A stretch of DNA of 64,000 nucleotides from Nitrosomonas sp. Lineage in GTDB: Bacteria > Pseudomonadota > Gammaproteobacteria > Burkholderiales > Nitrosomonadaceae. The notes under the pieces were generated by a model that worked only from the letters and a program-made list of their open reading frames with translations, made no database searches and had not been told where the DNA came from. The stretch is from assembly GCA_016710135.1 (NCBI GenBank), contig JADJLM010000001.1:310001-374000 (forward strand). Direction: 5' to 3'. Below are positions 26,672 to 36,473 of the stretch, one piece after another. A program made the position numbers and the translations under genes. The first letter of the stretch is position 1, and each line of letters begins with the position of its first letter.

Positions 26672-27994
26672 ATGAGCAATAAAGAACAAACACAGATTTA
26701 TCGCGAGCGCCGTGATCGTTTACTTGGTCAACTTACCCATGGTATTGCAGTAATTGCAACATCACCGATGCGGGCAAGAAACCGCGATAGCTATTATCCG
26801 TATCGTTTTGATAGTTATTTTTATTATCTGACTGGTTTTGATGAGCCCGAAGCAGTATTGGTTGTTGTTGCAGAGAATTCGCAAGGTAAATCAGAGCAGA
26901 TTTTATTTTGTCGCGAAAAGAATCTAGAGCGAGAGATTTGGGATGGTTTTCGCTATGGTCCCGATGCTGCGCGCGAGCAGTTTAAATTTGATAGTGCATA
27001 CCCGATCAGCGAACTCGACGAAGTGATGCCTAAGTTACTTGCTAACCAATCAACCGTCTATACGATGATTGGACACGATCTGGCTTGGGATACGCAAATA
27101 ACGGGGTGGATTAATCGTGTTCGCGAACAAACTCGAAGTGGTATCGCTGCACCGGATATGCTTGCCGATGTGCGCAAAATTCTAGATGAGATGCGCTTAT
27201 TTAAAGATGAGTACGAACTTACTTTAATGCGGCATGCTGCTAAGATTGCTGCGGATGCCCATCGACGTGCAATGAAACATACCCGACCCCATTTATTTGA
27301 ATATGAAATTGAAGCGGAATTAATTCATGAGTTTCGCCGTCAAGGGGCAATGGCACCAGCCTATACATCGATTGTAGCTGGAGGAAGGAACGCTTGCGTA
27401 CTTCATTACATCGAAAATAATACGCGGCTTCAAGCAGGTGATTTATTATTAATCGATGCAGGCTGTGAATACGATGGATATGCATCGGATATCACACGAA
27501 CATTTCCTGTAAGCGGGCGATTTACCACAGTACAGCGCGACCTTTACCAATTGGTTCTTTCTGCACAGCAAGCAGCGATTGAAACTGTGCAACCAGGTCG
27601 AACTTGGAATGATCCTCACCATGCAGCTTTAGTGGTACTCGCTCAAGGATTCAGTGATTTAGGGTTGTGTCAAGGTAGTGTTGAAGCCATTATTGAGTCA
27701 GAAGATTATAAGCGATTTTATATGCATCGTACTGGGCACTGGCTTGGCTTGGATGTGCACGACGCCGGTGAATATAAGCAAGCTGGCGCTTGGCGTGAGT
27801 TAAAGCCTGGCATGCTATTAACAGTTGAGCCTGGGTGCTATATTCGCCCTGCTGACAATGTTCCTAATCATTTTTGGAATATTGGGATCCGGGTTGAAGA
27901 TGATGTATTGGTTACTCCGCAGGGGAATGAAATTTTGACTGCTACTGCACCCAAAGCAATCATGGAAATAGAGGAGTTGATGTATGAAAGATGA
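26672..27994 (+). CDS. pepP: Xaa-Pro aminopeptidase (M24B)
   Basis: The 440-residue protein has the PepP N-terminal domain (YREERRDRLL-type start, SYYPYRFDSYFYYLTGFDEP) and a pita-bread M24 domain. Metal ligands are visible in order: DAGCEYDGYASDITRTFP (two Asp), HRTGHWLGLDVHD (His), LTVEPGCYI (Glu) and GIRVEDDVLVT (Glu). It removes N-terminal residues before proline. It overlaps the next small membrane-protein gene by 11 bases. In many relatives a ubiH-type gene follows pepP. Here that gene is about 8.5 kb away. Confidence 0.93.
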   Translation: MSNKEQTQIYRERRDRLLGQLTHGIAVIATSPMRARNRDSYYPYRFDSYFYYLTGFDEPEAVLVVVAENSQGKSEQILFCREKNLEREIWDGFRYGPDAAREQFKFDSAYPISELDEVMPKLLANQSTVYTMIGHDLAWDTQITGWINRVREQTRSGIAAPDMLADVRKILDEMRLFKDEYELTLMRHAAKIAADAHRRAMKHTRPHLFEYEIEAELIHEFRRQGAMAPAYTSIVAGGRNACVLHYIENNTRLQAGDLLLIDAGCEYDGYASDITRTFPVSGRFTTVQRDLYQLVLSAQQAAIETVQPGRTWNDPHHAALVVLAQGFSDLGLCQGSVEAIIESEDYKRFYMHRTGHWLGLDVHDAGEYKQAGAWRELKPGMLLTVEPGCYIRPADNVPNHFWNIGIRVEDDVLVTPQGNEILTATAPKAIMEIEELMYER

Positions 27995-28328
27995 TGACCC
28001 TAGGCAAATTATTATTAGCAAGATTATCGAACAACGAGAGAATAATGCATCTCAGTCTGAGTATTCAACCTCGGTGTCACCGGTTAGCCGTTGGTTATTT
28101 TACTTGGCACTTATCCCAGTCACGATTATCGTTTTCTTCGTGGGATTTTTCTTTTTCTCGATTTTATTAGCGATTATATTGGTCGCGATGGCAGGGATTG
28201 GTGCAAGGATTTGGTGGTTGCGACGTAAGTTCAATAAAGTAGCAAATACGCAGGAAGACATCAAGCCTGTTGAGATTGAGGATGTTGAAATAATTGAAAC
28301 GGTAATTCATAAAACAAACAAAAAATAG
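27984..28328 (+). CDS. Small membrane protein of unknown function
   Basis: This 114-residue protein has one long hydrophobic block of one or two helices (WLFYLALIPVTIIVFFVGFF, then LLAIILVAMAGIGARIWW) between a hydrophilic N-terminus and an acidic C-terminus. It overlaps the pepP stop by 11 bases, so translation is probably coupled. I do not recognise a family. Confidence 0.7.
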   Translation: MKDDDPRQIIISKIIEQRENNASQSEYSTSVSPVSRWLFYLALIPVTIIVFFVGFFFFSILLAIILVAMAGIGARIWWLRRKFNKVANTQEDIKPVEIEDVEIIETVIHKTNKK

Positions 28329-28477
28329 TCAGCAACCGGCGAGTGTTGGTCTGGTAGTCGCCTTTACTGATTAAGATAAAGACTTATCAGGAAGTCTTAA
28401 TGCTGAGGTGCTGTTTACTTGAATCAAGAAAAGACGGTGAAACGGGTAGAACGATAGTTCCCGAGTACTTGTGCTAA

Positions 28478-28756
28478 TTATTTACGAAAATTCTTATTAA
28501 AAGAAGCGGGTCGTTTAGCTGGCGCTTGATTCCGGTTCTCGATATGGCGAAATGTAATACGCCCGTTACTAATATCGTACGGTGAAAGCTCTATGGTGAT
28601 TTTGTCTCCTGCAAGTATACGGATATGATTTTTTTTCATTTTTCCGGCAGTGTAGGCAACGAGCTGGTGCCCATTTTCTAGTGTGACTAAATACCGAGAA
28701 TCAGGTAATACCTTATCAACGGTACCATTCATTTCAATAAGCTCTTCTTTTGCCAT
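28478..28756 (-). CDS. infA: Translation initiation factor IF-1, extended form
   Basis: The first 72 residues are an S1/OB-fold IF-1 (MAKEELIEMNGTVDKVLPDS, then GHQLVAYTAGKMKKNHIRIL). A basic tail of about 20 residues (NQAPAKRPASFNKNFRK) follows. Normal IF-1 is 72 residues and sits in the ribosomal spc cluster. An extended copy beside a cold-shock gene matches the second infA of many betaproteobacteria. It binds the ribosomal A site. The pairing with csp suggests a cold-adaptation role (inference). Confidence 0.88.
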   Translation of the reverse strand: MAKEELIEMNGTVDKVLPDSRYLVTLENGHQLVAYTAGKMKKNHIRILAGDKITIELSPYDISNGRITFRHIENRNQAPAKRPASFNKNFRK

Positions 28757-28784
28757 TAGTTTATTTCCTGAATAAAGTGCAGAT

Positions 28785-28820
28785 TAAAAATAAAAAGCCC
28801 GGAACATTTTCCAGGCTTTT
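28785..28820 (-). terminator. Intrinsic terminator after csp
   Basis: Read on the minus strand, AAAAGCCTGG, loop, CCGGGCTTTTTATTTTTAA forms a GC-containing stem followed by a T-rich tail, downstream of the csp stop and before infA. Confidence 0.75.
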
Positions 28821-28825
28821 ATCGT

Positions 28826-28848
28826 GAGTCACGTTATTCGCGTGACTC
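28826..28848 (-). promoter_or_regulatory. Perfect 8-bp hairpin between csp and its terminator
   Basis: GAGTCACG and CGTGACTC flank a 7-base loop directly after the csp stop codon. It may protect the 3' end of csp mRNA from exonucleases. Confidence 0.55.
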
Positions 28849-28867
28849 ATAAAGAAGTTAACGTACC

Positions 28868-29071
28868 TTAGGCAGGACGTATGTTTACAGCCTGTGGACC
28901 TCTAGGTCCCGGTGAAGTATCATAGCTTACGCGTTGATTTTCTCTGAGTGTTCTAAAACCACCGCCTTGAATGGCTGAGTAATGCACAAATACATCCGTG
29001 CTACCATTTTCTGGTGTGATGAAGCCAAATCCTTTTTCGTCATTGAACCACTTAACAGTGCCCATTGCCAT
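28868..29071 (-). CDS. Cold-shock protein (CspA family)
   Basis: The 67-residue protein is a single cold-shock domain with both RNA-binding motifs: GTVKWFNDEKGFGFITPENG (RNP1) and DVFVHYSAI (RNP2). It acts as an RNA chaperone. About 280 bases upstream carry no gene, long enough for a structured 5' leader as in cspA, but I cannot prove a thermosensor. Two hairpins follow the gene. Confidence 0.93.
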   Translation of the reverse strand: MAMGTVKWFNDEKGFGFITPENGSTDVFVHYSAIQGGGFRTLRENQRVSYDTSPGPRGPQAVNIRPA

Positions 29072-29348
29072 TATTTATATCCTTGGAAGAAAGTTATTAA
29101 GAAAAAAGGGACTTATTCCCCGTATGCGAGGATCAAGATGACAAAGGAAATAGGGATAAAAAGACCAACAACGGTTACATGATAAGGAAATTTAAACCGA
29201 ACAGCTTTTACATTACTTGAGAATCGCTGCCCCGTACTATGCGCTTTATTAATGAGATACGCAAATTTATTTTAGGATTTAGTCGATCTTCATAATCATT
29301 AGCTGTGAAAGAACCGCAGGATCGACCACGAACAGTCTAAGTTAATCA

Positions 29349-30242
29349 CTAATAACCTGCAGCAACTGCTTGTTCAAACCAATTGGCAAATGAGCCAATC
29401 GAGATGATTTGATTCCCTGAAGCGGGACCTAGGTAGTAAACCTCGCCATTCGATGTACCCACATAGGATTGAGTGGTAGGATAATAACGATAGTAATAAC
29501 CCTCAAAGGTTGCTGAAACTGTCTGACCTGAACCGAGTGGATTCGCTGGAGATAGATATTGCGAATAAAATGATTCTAAATAGGAAAATAGACGATCTGA
29601 GTCACTTTCAGGCGTGTCGGTCTTGTTGGAGGTAACTCTGCTAACAATGACTAAATTTTTTTCCTGTAATTTATGATCTTCAATTGCGCCGATGATGGGT
29701 AACTCTAATGAGAAACTACTAGCAGTTTGTGGTAATGCTGCAATCGCATCTGCAACTTGCATGCCATTGCCGAGTACTTGACCAAATACCGTAAATCCTT
29801 CGTTCTGTTTGTTTAGATTGGCAGAGTTATCGGCTAGATTGATAAACCAGTCACTGGTAGCACTATTGGGTTTACCGGGTAGTTTCGCCATAGCAATCGT
29901 GCCGCGTACATTGGAGCGCGTTACACTAAATTCATTAACGACTGGCGGTAGTTTCTCGATAGTATTCACTGCTTTTGTCGTCTGATTCCAAACGTAGCCT
30001 CCGCCTTGAATAATAAACCCAGGGATGCTGCGATGAAAGAAAGAGTAATGATAGGCATTGCTATTGAGGTAATTATAAAAATTCTCAACCGTTTTGGGCG
30101 CTGCTTCATCATAGAGTTGGATATCCATGACCCCGAGTACGGTTTCTAATCGAATAATCGTTGCGGTGCTTGTAAGGGGGAAAATTAAGAGAAAAAGACT
30201 GATTAATCCTGACCGGAATTGGGTTAAACGCAAGCTATCCAT
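29349..30242 (-). CDS. Exported cyclophilin-type peptidyl-prolyl isomerase with C-terminal module
   Basis: After a signal peptide (GLISLFLLIFPLTSTAT) comes a cyclophilin domain with the active-site stretch FFHRSIPGFIIQGGGY (catalytic Arg and Gln) and GTIAMAKLPGKPNSATSDWFIN. About 75 residues follow that cyclophilins normally lack. They are rich in Tyr, Gly and Ser (SATFEGYYYRYYPTTQSYVG, then NGEVYYLGP) and end in NWFEQAVAAGY. The protein is probably periplasmic and helps fold exported proteins. The extra module may bind surfaces or partners, but its role is unknown. Confidence 0.87.
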   Translation of the reverse strand: MDSLRLTQFRSGLISLFLLIFPLTSTATIIRLETVLGVMDIQLYDEAAPKTVENFYNYLNSNAYHYSFFHRSIPGFIIQGGGYVWNQTTKAVNTIEKLPPVVNEFSVTRSNVRGTIAMAKLPGKPNSATSDWFINLADNSANLNKQNEGFTVFGQVLGNGMQVADAIAALPQTASSFSLELPIIGAIEDHKLQEKNLVIVSRVTSNKTDTPESDSDRLFSYLESFYSQYLSPANPLGSGQTVSATFEGYYYRYYPTTQSYVGTSNGEVYYLGPASGNQIISIGSFANWFEQAVAAGY

Positions 30243-30268
30243 TATGTTAATACTCCTCTCAATTCAAT

Positions 30269-30729
30269 TTAAAACGGAATATCATCTTCTAAATCATCAA
30301 ACCGATCACCTTTTTTGGGTTGTCCAGTCGGTTTGTCTGAAAAGTTAGCGCTATTATATTCATTGTCTTTATCGGTCGGTTCGTAATTAGCGCCGCCAGA
30401 GCGACTTCCTAGCATTTGCATACGATCAGCAACGATTTCGGTGGTATAGCGCTCTACATTGGATTTATCTGTCCATTTGCGTGTCTGTAATCTACCTTCA
30501 ATGTAAACTTGTGAGCCTTTTTTTAAATACTCACCGGCAATCTCAGCTTGTTTGCCAAACATGACGACACGATGCCATTCTGTTTTTCTTGTTTTTCCCC
30601 TTCTTTATCTTTCCAGGTGTCCGTGGTGGCAATATTCAGATTAGCCATTGCATCACCACTTGGCATGTATCGAATCTCAGGGTCACGTCCCAGATTTCCA
30701 ACCAAGATCACTTTATTTACTGATGCCAT
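30269..30729 (-). CDS. ssb: Single-stranded DNA-binding protein, interrupted by one apparent frameshift
   Basis: Two overlapping frames make one SSB of about 153 residues. The first gives MASVNKVILVGNLGRDPEIR, the OB-fold start. The second gives VMFGKQAEIAGEYLKKGSQV, IEGRLQTRKW and the acidic tip DDLEDDIPF that recruits partner proteins. The break is at the T5 run 30583-30587 (A5 in the coding strand). One more A would give EKTEWHRVVMFGK, the family sequence. SSB is essential, so this is probably a base-calling error. It is two bases from the upstream MFS gene. Confidence 0.9.
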
Positions 30730-30730
30730 G

Positions 30731-32116
30731 TTATGCGCCTCCTTTTATCAATTGAACCACTTTCTCTTCATCAAAACCTTTTAGGTCTACTTTCAAATAA
30801 GCAACTTGCTCATCAGCTAAAACGAGTGCCTCATGAACGCCTGGTAATGCTGCGAGCGCTCGTGATAATTCATTTGCCTGCTGATTATCCATTTCTGTAA
30901 CATGATACATTTTTGAACGAACTGCAGCAGGAGTTTTCATTGTAAGGGCGAAATAAAGCCAAACCGATAACAAAAATGTGCAAAATGCGATAATTGCAGT
31001 GAGACCAACGTGCTGATATAGCCAACCACCTAAGCTTGCTCCAACGAATGCACCTAGGAACTGCGTGCTACTGTAAATGCCAATGGCTGTTCCTTTTGCT
31101 TCAACGGGTGCAATTTTAGAAATGAGCGAAGGCAAACTGGCCTCTAATAAATTAAACGCTGTAAAAAAAATAACTAGCGCTATACCGAGCCCCCATAATG
31201 ATTGATTTGTAAATGCAATCAATCCTTGACCAACCGTCAACAACGCAATCGCAACGATAAATACGGGTTTAAGCTTAGCTTTTTTCTCCCCATAGATAAT
31301 GGCGGGTATCATCAGTAACACCGAAAGAACGAGAACAGGCAAATACATTTGCCAATGATGATCGGCAGCCAACCCAGCTTCGCGAAGTGAAAGCGGGACA
31401 ATGAGCCAAAGCGCCATTAATACTGCATGTAAAGCAAAAATACCATAATTCAATCTGAGCAATTCGGGATGATGAAGTGCTGTTGAGAACCGGCTTGTCG
31501 ATACTTCTGCATCGGAATGAAAGCGGCTGGTAATGGGATTAGGAATAATTTTATGAACGACGATAATGGCGCTTATCGCAAGTAGGCCGGTCATAATGAA
31601 AATTCCCGGTACACCAATCCATCGATTGAGGGGTGGAGCAATCATTAGTGAGATAGCAAAGGTTGCACCAATCGTCATGCCAATCATCGCCATTGCTTTC
31701 GTTCGATGTTCTTCACGCGTCAGATCAGCAGCGAGCGCCATGATTGCGGCCGAGATTGCGCCAGCGCCTTGGATGACTCGCCCAGCAATAACCCAATAAA
31801 TATCAATGGCGGTTGCAGCGATAAAGCTACCGATTGCAAATAACACGAGACCAAGATAAATAACGGGTTTGCGACCGATGCGATCAGACAGCCAGCCAAA
31901 TGGAATTTGCAAAATAGCCTGAGTTAGACCATAAGCACCCAGTGCGATGCCGACTAGCGTAAAATTATCGCCTCCCGGTAGATCCTCAGCAAATAACGCA
32001 AAAACCGGTAGGATAATAAATATGCCGAACATGCGCAGGCCATAAACACTGGCAAGGCCAACTGAAGCGCGCATTTCAAGCGGTGACATTTTTTCAGGAT
32101 TGGGTAGCGACGACAT
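30731..32116 (-). CDS. MFS transporter
   Basis: The 461-residue protein has about 12 membrane helices and MFS motif A (GWLSDRIGRKPVIYLG) after helix 2. A soluble tail of about 60 residues follows (AALPGVHEALVLADEQVAYLKVDL); it resembles a heavy-metal-associated fold without the CxxC. This type is commonly found between ssb and uvrA in betaproteobacteria, as here (divergent from uvrA). The substrate is unknown; drug or sugar efflux is the usual guess. Confidence 0.88.
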   Translation of the reverse strand: MSSLPNPEKMSPLEMRASVGLASVYGLRMFGIFIILPVFALFAEDLPGGDNFTLVGIALGAYGLTQAILQIPFGWLSDRIGRKPVIYLGLVLFAIGSFIAATAIDIYWVIAGRVIQGAGAISAAIMALAADLTREEHRTKAMAMIGMTIGATFAISLMIAPPLNRWIGVPGIFIMTGLLAISAIIVVHKIIPNPITSRFHSDAEVSTSRFSTALHHPELLRLNYGIFALHAVLMALWLIVPLSLREAGLAADHHWQMYLPVLVLSVLLMIPAIIYGEKKAKLKPVFIVAIALLTVGQGLIAFTNQSLWGLGIALVIFFTAFNLLEASLPSLISKIAPVEAKGTAIGIYSSTQFLGAFVGASLGGWLYQHVGLTAIIAFCTFLLSVWLYFALTMKTPAAVRSKMYHVTEMDNQQANELSRALAALPGVHEALVLADEQVAYLKVDLKGFDEEKVVQLIKGGA

Positions 32117-32182
32117 GAATCTGATTGTGATAAAACTAGGAAGTTGGGTATATTATCAGGTTGACCCATACTTAGATAGCCG

Positions 32183-35014
32183 ATGGAACTAATCAAAATA
32201 CGAGGGGCGCGTACCCACAATCTCAAAAATATCAATCTCGATATTCCCCGTAATAAGCTTGTCGTTATTACCGGTTTGTCCGGATCAGGTAAGTCTTCAT
32301 TGGCTTTTGATACGCTTTATGCTGAAGGGCAAAGACGTTATGTCGAATCGTTATCTGCCTATGCTCGGCAATTTCTTCAATTAATGGAAAAACCGGATGT
32401 TGATCTGATCGAAGGTCTGTCGCCCGCGATCGCCATAGAACAAAAAGCAACTTCCCATAATCCTCGCTCAACCGTCGGGACTGTAACGGAAATTCATGAT
32501 TACTTGCGTCTACTATACGCACGAGTGGGCGATCCTTTCTGCCCAGAGCATGGGATTAAGCTCTCTGCCCAGAGTGTGGCGCAAATGGTCGATCATGTGT
32601 TGCAGTTACCCGTTGATACTAAGCTCATGATTTTAGCGCCCAGTGTTGTGGGGCGTAAGGGCGAGCAACAGGATTTGTTTGATGAATTGCGTGCTCAAGG
32701 GTTTATACGAATTCGTCTGGATGGGGTGATTTACGAGATTGATCAACTGCCTAAGCTGGCAAAAAATAAAAAACATACGATTGAAGTGGTAATCGATCGG
32801 TTAAAAGTTTCTTCAGAAGCAAAGCAACGGTTAGCCGAATCGTTCGAAATGGCGTTACGCCATGGTGATGGGCGAGCAATCGCTGTCGAGATGGAAACAG
32901 AGCACGAGCATCTTTTCTCGGCCAAATTTAGCTGCCCCATTTGTAATTATGCGCTGTCAGAACTTGAGCCTCGCCTCTTTTCTTTTAATAATCCGGTGGG
33001 GGCTTGTCCAAAATGTGATGGGTTGGGGCAAATTACTTTTTTCGATCCTGCACGTGTCGTGGCATTGCCACATTTATCACTGGCGGCAGGCGCCATTAGA
33101 CATTGGGACCGGCGTAATCAATTCTATTTTCAGATGTTGACCGCGATAGCAAAACACTATGAATTTGATATTGAAACACCATTTGAACAATTGGCAGACG
33201 ATATCAAACAGATTATTTTGTTTGGCTCGGGGAAAGAAAAGATTCAATTTACGTTTCTTAATGAAAGTGGTCGATCATCAAAAGAACTTTATCCCTTCGA
33301 AGGTGTGATCCCTAATCTGTCTCGACGTTATAAAGAAACCGATTCTCAGACGGTCCGAGAAGAGTTGGCTAAATTTATCAATTCGCGCATTTGCCCAGAT
33401 TGTGAAGGTACACGCTTATGTCGCGAAGCTCGACATGTGCGGGTGAGTGATCAAGCAATCTATCAGATTAGTGCTTGGCCATTGAAGGAGGCCAGCGCTT
33501 TTTTTGATCAATTAGTGTTAGAAGGGCATAAGCAGGAAATTGCTGAACGTATTATTAAAGAGATTTCCAATCGCTTACAATTTCTGAACAATGTTGGATT
33601 AGATTATTTGTCTTTAGACCGATCAGCCGATACGCTATCCGGTGGTGAAGCCCAACGAATTCGGTTGGCAAGCCAGATTGGCTCAGGGTTGACAGGCGTG
33701 ATGTATGTGCTCGATGAACCTTCGATTGGCCTGCATCAGCGCGATAATGGGCGATTGCTCGATACATTGCAACAGCTTCGTAACTTAGGGAATAGCGTTA
33801 TCGTTGTCGAGCACGATCAAGATGCAATTTTTTTAGCGGACCATGTCGTTGATATGGGGCCTGGAGCAGGGGAGCACGGTGGTTTTGTCATTGCGCAGGG
33901 TACGCCCAGCGAAATTCAAGATCATCCAACTTCGTTAACGGGCCAATATCTTTGTGGAAAGCGCTCAATCGCGATTCCGGCTGTGCGAGCGCCCTTTAAT
34001 CCAGAGCGGATGCTAACCCTTTCTGGGGCAACGGGAAATAATTTGAAGCAAGTCGAACTCAATCTTCCAGTAGGTTTGTTGGTATGTATTACTGGCGTAT
34101 CAGGATCAGGAAAATCAACCTTGATCAATGACACGCTATATCGAGCGGTTGCTCAGCATTTGTATGGCAGTAATACTGAACCTGCACCCTATCAAACGCT
34201 CGAAGGCATGGCTTTTTTTGATAAAGTGATCAATATCGATCAAACCCCAATTGGCCGTACACCGCGTTCCAATCCTGCTACCTATACGGGTTTGTTTACA
34301 CCCATTCGTGAATTGTTTGCGGGAGTACCTCAAGCACGAGAGCGAGGCTATTCGCCGGGGCGTTTTTCGTTTAACGTGAAGGGAGGTCGATGTGAGGCCT
34401 GTCAAGGGGATGGCGTCATTAAAGTAGAAATGCATTTTCTACCGGACATTTATGTTTCGTGCGATGTGTGTCATGGCAAACGTTATAATCGTGAAACCTT
34501 AGAGATTCAATATAAAGGCCGGAATATCAATGAAATTTTACAAATGACGGTAGAAAATGCGTATACCTTTTTTGAGTCGGTTCCAGTCGTGGCTCGTAAA
34601 TTGCAAACATTATTGAATGTAGGATTGGGTTATATTACGCTTGGACAATCGGCTACCACGTTGTCGGGTGGGGAAGCGCAACGGGTTAAGCTTTCATTGG
34701 AGTTGTCTAAACGCGATACTGGCCGCACGTTATATATTCTGGATGAACCCACTACAGGGCTTCATTTTCAGGATATCGATCTCCTTTTGAAAGTGTTGCA
34801 TCGTTTGCGTGACCAGGGAAATACCGTAGTGGTGATCGAGCACAATTTAGATGTGATTAAAACAGCGGATTGGATTGTCGATCTTGGCCCCGAAGGTGGG
34901 GATGGGGGCGGTCGAATTATCGTTGAAGGTGCACCTGAAAGCATTGTTGATCATCCAGAAAGTTTTACGGGGCATTATTTGAAGCCGATACTTGTAGCAC
35001 AAATAAAAAGGTAA
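32183..35014 (+). CDS. uvrA: Excinuclease ABC subunit A
   Basis: The 943-residue protein has two ABC ATPase modules: Walker A GLSGSGKSSLAF and GVSGSGKSTLIN, with signatures LSGGEAQRIRLA and LSGGEAQRVKLS. Zinc-finger cysteines are in CPICNYAL/CPKCDGLG and GGRCEACQGDG/CDVCHGKRYN. It finds DNA damage and loads UvrB in nucleotide-excision repair. It is divergent from the MFS-ssb pair. I found no clear SOS box in the 66-base gap. Confidence 0.95.
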   Translation: MELIKIRGARTHNLKNINLDIPRNKLVVITGLSGSGKSSLAFDTLYAEGQRRYVESLSAYARQFLQLMEKPDVDLIEGLSPAIAIEQKATSHNPRSTVGTVTEIHDYLRLLYARVGDPFCPEHGIKLSAQSVAQMVDHVLQLPVDTKLMILAPSVVGRKGEQQDLFDELRAQGFIRIRLDGVIYEIDQLPKLAKNKKHTIEVVIDRLKVSSEAKQRLAESFEMALRHGDGRAIAVEMETEHEHLFSAKFSCPICNYALSELEPRLFSFNNPVGACPKCDGLGQITFFDPARVVALPHLSLAAGAIRHWDRRNQFYFQMLTAIAKHYEFDIETPFEQLADDIKQIILFGSGKEKIQFTFLNESGRSSKELYPFEGVIPNLSRRYKETDSQTVREELAKFINSRICPDCEGTRLCREARHVRVSDQAIYQISAWPLKEASAFFDQLVLEGHKQEIAERIIKEISNRLQFLNNVGLDYLSLDRSADTLSGGEAQRIRLASQIGSGLTGVMYVLDEPSIGLHQRDNGRLLDTLQQLRNLGNSVIVVEHDQDAIFLADHVVDMGPGAGEHGGFVIAQGTPSEIQDHPTSLTGQYLCGKRSIAIPAVRAPFNPERMLTLSGATGNNLKQVELNLPVGLLVCITGVSGSGKSTLINDTLYRAVAQHLYGSNTEPAPYQTLEGMAFFDKVINIDQTPIGRTPRSNPATYTGLFTPIRELFAGVPQARERGYSPGRFSFNVKGGRCEACQGDGVIKVEMHFLPDIYVSCDVCHGKRYNRETLEIQYKGRNINEILQMTVENAYTFFESVPVVARKLQTLLNVGLGYITLGQSATTLSGGEAQRVKLSLELSKRDTGRTLYILDEPTTGLHFQDIDLLLKVLHRLRDQGNTVVVIEHNLDVIKTADWIVDLGPEGGDGGGRIIVEGAPESIVDHPESFTGHYLKPILVAQIKR

Positions 35015-35017
35015 GGT

Positions 35018-36289
35018 ATGAATCCACGCGAACTACTATTGAATAGCTTTAAGATTGCTCTTGAGGCAGTTGATCCTCTAAAGCTCGTACCAGCTCACTT
35101 ACCAGCGCCCCCTAAAAGAAATACGCTAGTAGTCGGGGCCGGTAAGGCTGCTGCAGCCATGGCGCAAGCGGTTGAAACGCATTGGCCACCTGACGCGAAT
35201 TTAGAAGGTATAGCCATTACGCGCTACGGACATGGTTTACCAACGCAACGAATTACCGTGATTGAAGCCGGACACCCCATTCCTGATCAGAATGGGGAAA
35301 TGGCGACACGAGCGATCATGGAATCTGCCCGAATGCTTGGCCCCGATGATTTAATGTTGTGTTTATTCAGTGGCGGGGGGTCGAGTTTGCTCTCGACGCC
35401 CATTGAAGGTGTTACGTTCGAAGAGCTTAAGGATATCAATCGCCAGTTAATTCGCTGTGGCGCCTCGATACAAGAGATCAATACTATTCGCAAGCATCTT
35501 TCAAATGTATTAGGAGGGAGGCTTGCTGCAGCATGCCAGGCGCCCATTCACTGTTTGATTGTTTCAGATGTGACAGGAGACAATCCAACGCATGTTTCAT
35601 CCGGGCCTTGCTCACCAGACCCAACCACTTATGCAGATGCGCTTGCATTGATTAAGCACTATTCGATCGAGATTTCTGCCAATGTTAGAACGATTTTGCT
35701 ACAACGTAGCCAGCACCCTGAAGATGAAACCCCTAAGACCGGAGATACCGCCTTTAGAAATGTGAAAAGCCGCGTCATTGCGACAGCGCATCAATCGTTG
35801 GTCGCAGCCGAAAGCTTTTTTCGGGAGTATAAAGTAACGCCGCTGGTATTGGGTGATACGGTCACCGGCGAAGCGCGCGAAGTCGCCAAAGTTTATGCTG
35901 CACTCGCCAGAGAAATTCGCCATTATGGTACCCCATTCAAACCGCCTGTTGCGTTGATTTCAGGGGGAGAAACAACGGTAACCGTTAAGGGTCAGGGCCG
36001 AGGTGGGCGTAATACCGAGTTTTTGCTTTCCTTAGCAATTGAGCTCAACGGGTTAGAACAGGTCTATGCGCTTGCTTGTGATACCGATGGGATCGACGGT
36101 ACTGAAAACAATGCCGGCGCAATCATAACACCCGATACTATTGCCAGAGCACAGCTACTCGGTCTTAAACCGATAGATTTACTTAATGATAATGATTCGT
36201 ATCAATTGTTTGAATGGTTAAACGATCTCGTTGTAATCGGGCCGACGCGCACCAACGTCAATGATTATCGGGTGATATTGATTATATGA
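35018..36289 (+). CDS. Glycerate 2-kinase (MOFRL family)
   Basis: The 423-residue protein has LVVGAGKAAAAMAQAVE near the N-terminus, CLFSGGGSSLLS, and the C-terminal MOFRL domain with GGRNTEFLLSLAIEL and CDTDGIDGTENNAGA. It phosphorylates D-glycerate to 2-phosphoglycerate. In a Calvin-cycle organism this would fit glycolate/glycerate salvage after RuBisCO oxygenation (inference). It starts three bases after uvrA, so the two are probably co-transcribed. Confidence 0.88.
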   Translation: MNPRELLLNSFKIALEAVDPLKLVPAHLPAPPKRNTLVVGAGKAAAAMAQAVETHWPPDANLEGIAITRYGHGLPTQRITVIEAGHPIPDQNGEMATRAIMESARMLGPDDLMLCLFSGGGSSLLSTPIEGVTFEELKDINRQLIRCGASIQEINTIRKHLSNVLGGRLAAACQAPIHCLIVSDVTGDNPTHVSSGPCSPDPTTYADALALIKHYSIEISANVRTILLQRSQHPEDETPKTGDTAFRNVKSRVIATAHQSLVAAESFFREYKVTPLVLGDTVTGEAREVAKVYAALAREIRHYGTPFKPPVALISGGETTVTVKGQGRGGRNTEFLLSLAIELNGLEQVYALACDTDGIDGTENNAGAIITPDTIARAQLLGLKPIDLLNDNDSYQLFEWLNDLVVIGPTRTNVNDYRVILII

Positions 36290-36338
36290 GTTTTGCGTAA
36301 TGATCCATTCACAATCTCATTGCGCAAACTCATTTTTA
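36286..36338 (+). terminator. Probable intrinsic terminator after glycerate kinase
   Basis: ATGAGTTTTGCG, overlapping the stop codon, can pair with GCGCAAACTCAT. A TTTT run follows immediately. The loop is about 25 bases, so strength is uncertain. Confidence 0.5.
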
Positions 36339-36473
36339 GATTGGAAGAGACTGGTAGTTTGCCTAGGTGGTGAGTTATGATATTCTGCTTGACCTTGGTG
36401 TGAAGTATGAAATTTATTTCAGAGAAAAATTTTTCGATTAGGCTGTTCTAAGTGATGATCGATTCTATGGATA

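Noticed and set aside
29072..29348. Separate plus-strand gene in the csp leader (frame at 28982-29182)
   Set aside because: It overlaps csp in antisense, has no ribosome site or family match, and is better seen as the csp 5' leader.
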